From: Longirhabdus pacifica
Lineage (GTDB): Bacteria; Bacillota; Bacilli; Paenibacillales; DSM-105158
Direction of reading: 5' to 3'
DNA: 64,000 nt
Assembly: GCF_004115085.1 (NCBI RefSeq)
Contig: NZ_QXJP01000009.1
Location: forward strand, 84,783 to 148,782
Shown here piece by piece: positions 63,107 through 64,000 of this stretch (the first letter of the stretch is position 1; each line of letters opens with the position of its first letter). The translations under genes were made by a program, and so were the position numbers. Under the pieces are notes generated by a model. The model was given only the letters and a program-made list of their open reading frames with translations, did not search any database and was not told the DNA's origin.

Positions 63107-63676
63107 TTGAAAAGATCATTTTATGTTGTGACTATTTTGTCTATCATTTTAACTGCATGTACCCATCAGGAAGAAAGAATAGGAGAGTATACAACGCCTA
63201 CAGATAAAAATGAGCAGTCACTATCATTTTTTGAAGATGTATTAGGTATGGGAGTATCGCTTGATATGTCGGAAAAAGAGGTGAGGACGCTTTTATCTGA
63301 GCCAAGTGCAATAGGGATCAGTGAAAAAGACGGCGCTATTACTTGGCGCTACGATTATATTGTGAGTGAGGACTATACCTTTCAAGATGCAGATATGGAA
63401 GTAGCAGAGGGGGAGAGTCAAGTCGTTGATATCGTTGATGTTGAAGGTCTTATCCATGGGGATATGGAGTTGCAATTATTTATAACGTGGAATGAGGGCG
63501 TTATAAATAAGATTGTTGTATTGCACAACGACAGTGGACGAATCAAAGAATATTGGCTCATTGACAAAACGGACTACGATAATGGTGGAGCTATTCAACA
63601 TGAGTCCTCTGAAAGAATATTTGATAGTGTTGAAAAATTTAGGTATCATATTGAATCTGAGCACAATCATCAATAA
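63107..63676 (+). CDS. Predicted lipoprotein
   Basis: 189 residues. The signal peptide ends in the lipobox LTAC (Cys at about residue 18), so the mature protein should be lipid-anchored on the outer face of the membrane. The segment MSEKEVRTLLSEPSAIG followed by ITWRYDY recalls the BamE/SmpA-like fold, but similarity is slight. It starts at TTG after AAGAGGA. The function is unknown. Confidence 0.75.
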   Translation: MKRSFYVVTILSIILTACTHQEERIGEYTTPTDKNEQSLSFFEDVLGMGVSLDMSEKEVRTLLSEPSAIGISEKDGAITWRYDYIVSEDYTFQDADMEVAEGESQVVDIVDVEGLIHGDMELQLFITWNEGVINKIVVLHNDSGRIKEYWLIDKTDYDNGGAIQHESSERIFDSVEKFRYHIESEHNHQ

Positions 63677-63683
63677 TATAAAA

Positions 63684-63738
63684 GAGGTGCTTCGCTTCCC
63701 AATGCTATAACCTATCAGCGGGAGAGAAGCACCTTTCT
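63684..63738 (+). terminator. Terminator after the lipoprotein gene
   Basis: GAGGTGCTTCGCTTCCC pairs imperfectly with GGGAGAGAAGCACCT, loop of about 19 bases, then TTTCTT. Confidence 0.65.
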
Positions 63739-63741
63739 TGT

Positions 63742-63771
63742 GAACGCCTTTTAATATGAAGGCGTTTTTTG
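63742..63771. terminator. Second adjacent terminator hairpin
   Basis: GAACGCCTT and AAGGCGTTTTTTG around an 8-base loop. It may be a back-up terminator for the lipoprotein gene. An open frame across 63756-63995 has no ribosome site and overlaps this hairpin, so I do not call it. Confidence 0.65.
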
Positions 63772-63883
63772 TTGTATTTTTCCATGATGAATTTATGGAT
63801 AAAATATTGACAAAAACACTCATATTTTATAAAGTTGTTAATCTGAAGAAAATTACAACAAAATCAAAAGGATCTACATATTT

Positions 63884-64000
63884 GAACGACCCACCACTTA
63901 TCACCCTTTCGGGTTGCTTGAAGTGGGGGATTCCTAAGAACATCAGCGTAACCGCCAATTGTTTATTAGGCTATCCCCGTAGTCCCTACGGTTAAGAGAC
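63884..64000. mobile_element. IS200/IS605-like end or TnpB guide-RNA-like remnant, cut by window edge
   Basis: A nested hairpin with outer arms CCACCACTT / AAGTGGGG (63891-63899, 63921-63928) around an inner ACCC-TTTC-GGGT hairpin, then GATTCCTAAGAACATCAGCG, then a second hairpin CCGTAG-TCC-CTACGG (63977-63991). I recall this order from the ends of tnpB-carrying IS200/IS605 elements in Bacilli. No tnpA or tnpB is inside the window; the element may continue to the right or be a solo end. Confidence 0.4.

Noticed and set aside
63756..63995. 79-codon open frame at the right end
   Set aside because: No ribosome site; it starts inside a terminator hairpin and runs through the IS-end-like hairpins.
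1..64000. tRNA, rRNA or riboswitch genes
   Set aside because: I looked for cloverleaf ends, T-box and common riboswitch cores in the gaps and saw none; a covariance-model search would be decisive.

Overview
The window is a chromosomal segment of a low-GC, endospore-forming Firmicute, most likely a member of the Bacillaceae. The evidence is gene content and order: gerPC, cotE-mutS-mutL-miaA-hfq, spoVK-hflX, and glnR-glnA with a GlnR operator, all with strong AGGAGG-type ribosome binding sites and frequent UUG/GUG starts. I cannot name the genus from the sequence.

Layout. (1) 1-5.2 kb: spore permeability gene gerPC, a small Pro/Tyr-rich protein, a fused methionine sulfoxide reductase, an acetyltransferase, a small unknown gene, thymidine kinase and a small transaldolase. 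(2) 5.3-20.1 kb: six consecutive plus-strand paralogues built from 25-43 copies of a 14-residue SHAEG repeat (YadA-head-like), followed by a phage tail-spike-type Peptidase_G2 self-cleaving chaperone domain and a coiled-coil tail. (3) 20.2-42.8 kb: mostly housekeeping and sporulation genes: acyltransferase, YyaL-like protein, DUF309 protein, carbonic anhydrase, HesB-like protein, two tandem M32 carboxypeptidases, a membrane protein, cotE, an amidoligase-like gene, mutS, an S41 protease, mutL, a methyltransferase, miaA, hfq, and a hydrolase/YdcF/sulfolactate operon. (4) 42.9-52.6 kb: four more SHAEG paralogues, all on the minus strand, so the two clusters are inverted relative to each other. 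(5) 52.6-64 kb: a 70-bp tandem hairpin array, spoVK, hflX, a methionine gamma-lyase-like gene, glnR-glnA, a secreted ankyrin protein, an unknown membrane protein, a phosphodiester glycosidase, a lipoprotein, and an IS200/IS605-like end at the right border.

The remarkable system is the ten-gene SHAEG family. All ten share a Cys-containing N-terminus and nine conserved leading repeats. The repeat core varies in length, and there are two interchangeable C-terminal domain types. A conserved upstream block carries a CATACCCTA element that resembles the -10 of mother-cell sporulation sigma factors. With gerPC, cotE, spoVK and a sulfolactate gene nearby, my working hypothesis is a multigene family of trimeric, self-processing fibres displayed on the spore surface and diversified by repeat expansion and gene conversion. 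An alternative is a domesticated phage receptor-binding module. No phage structural, lysis or integrase genes are present in the window.

Dispersed multi-hairpin intergenic repeats (five copies) and a copper-amine-oxidase-N-like 'stalk' domain found in three otherwise unrelated proteins are secondary themes.
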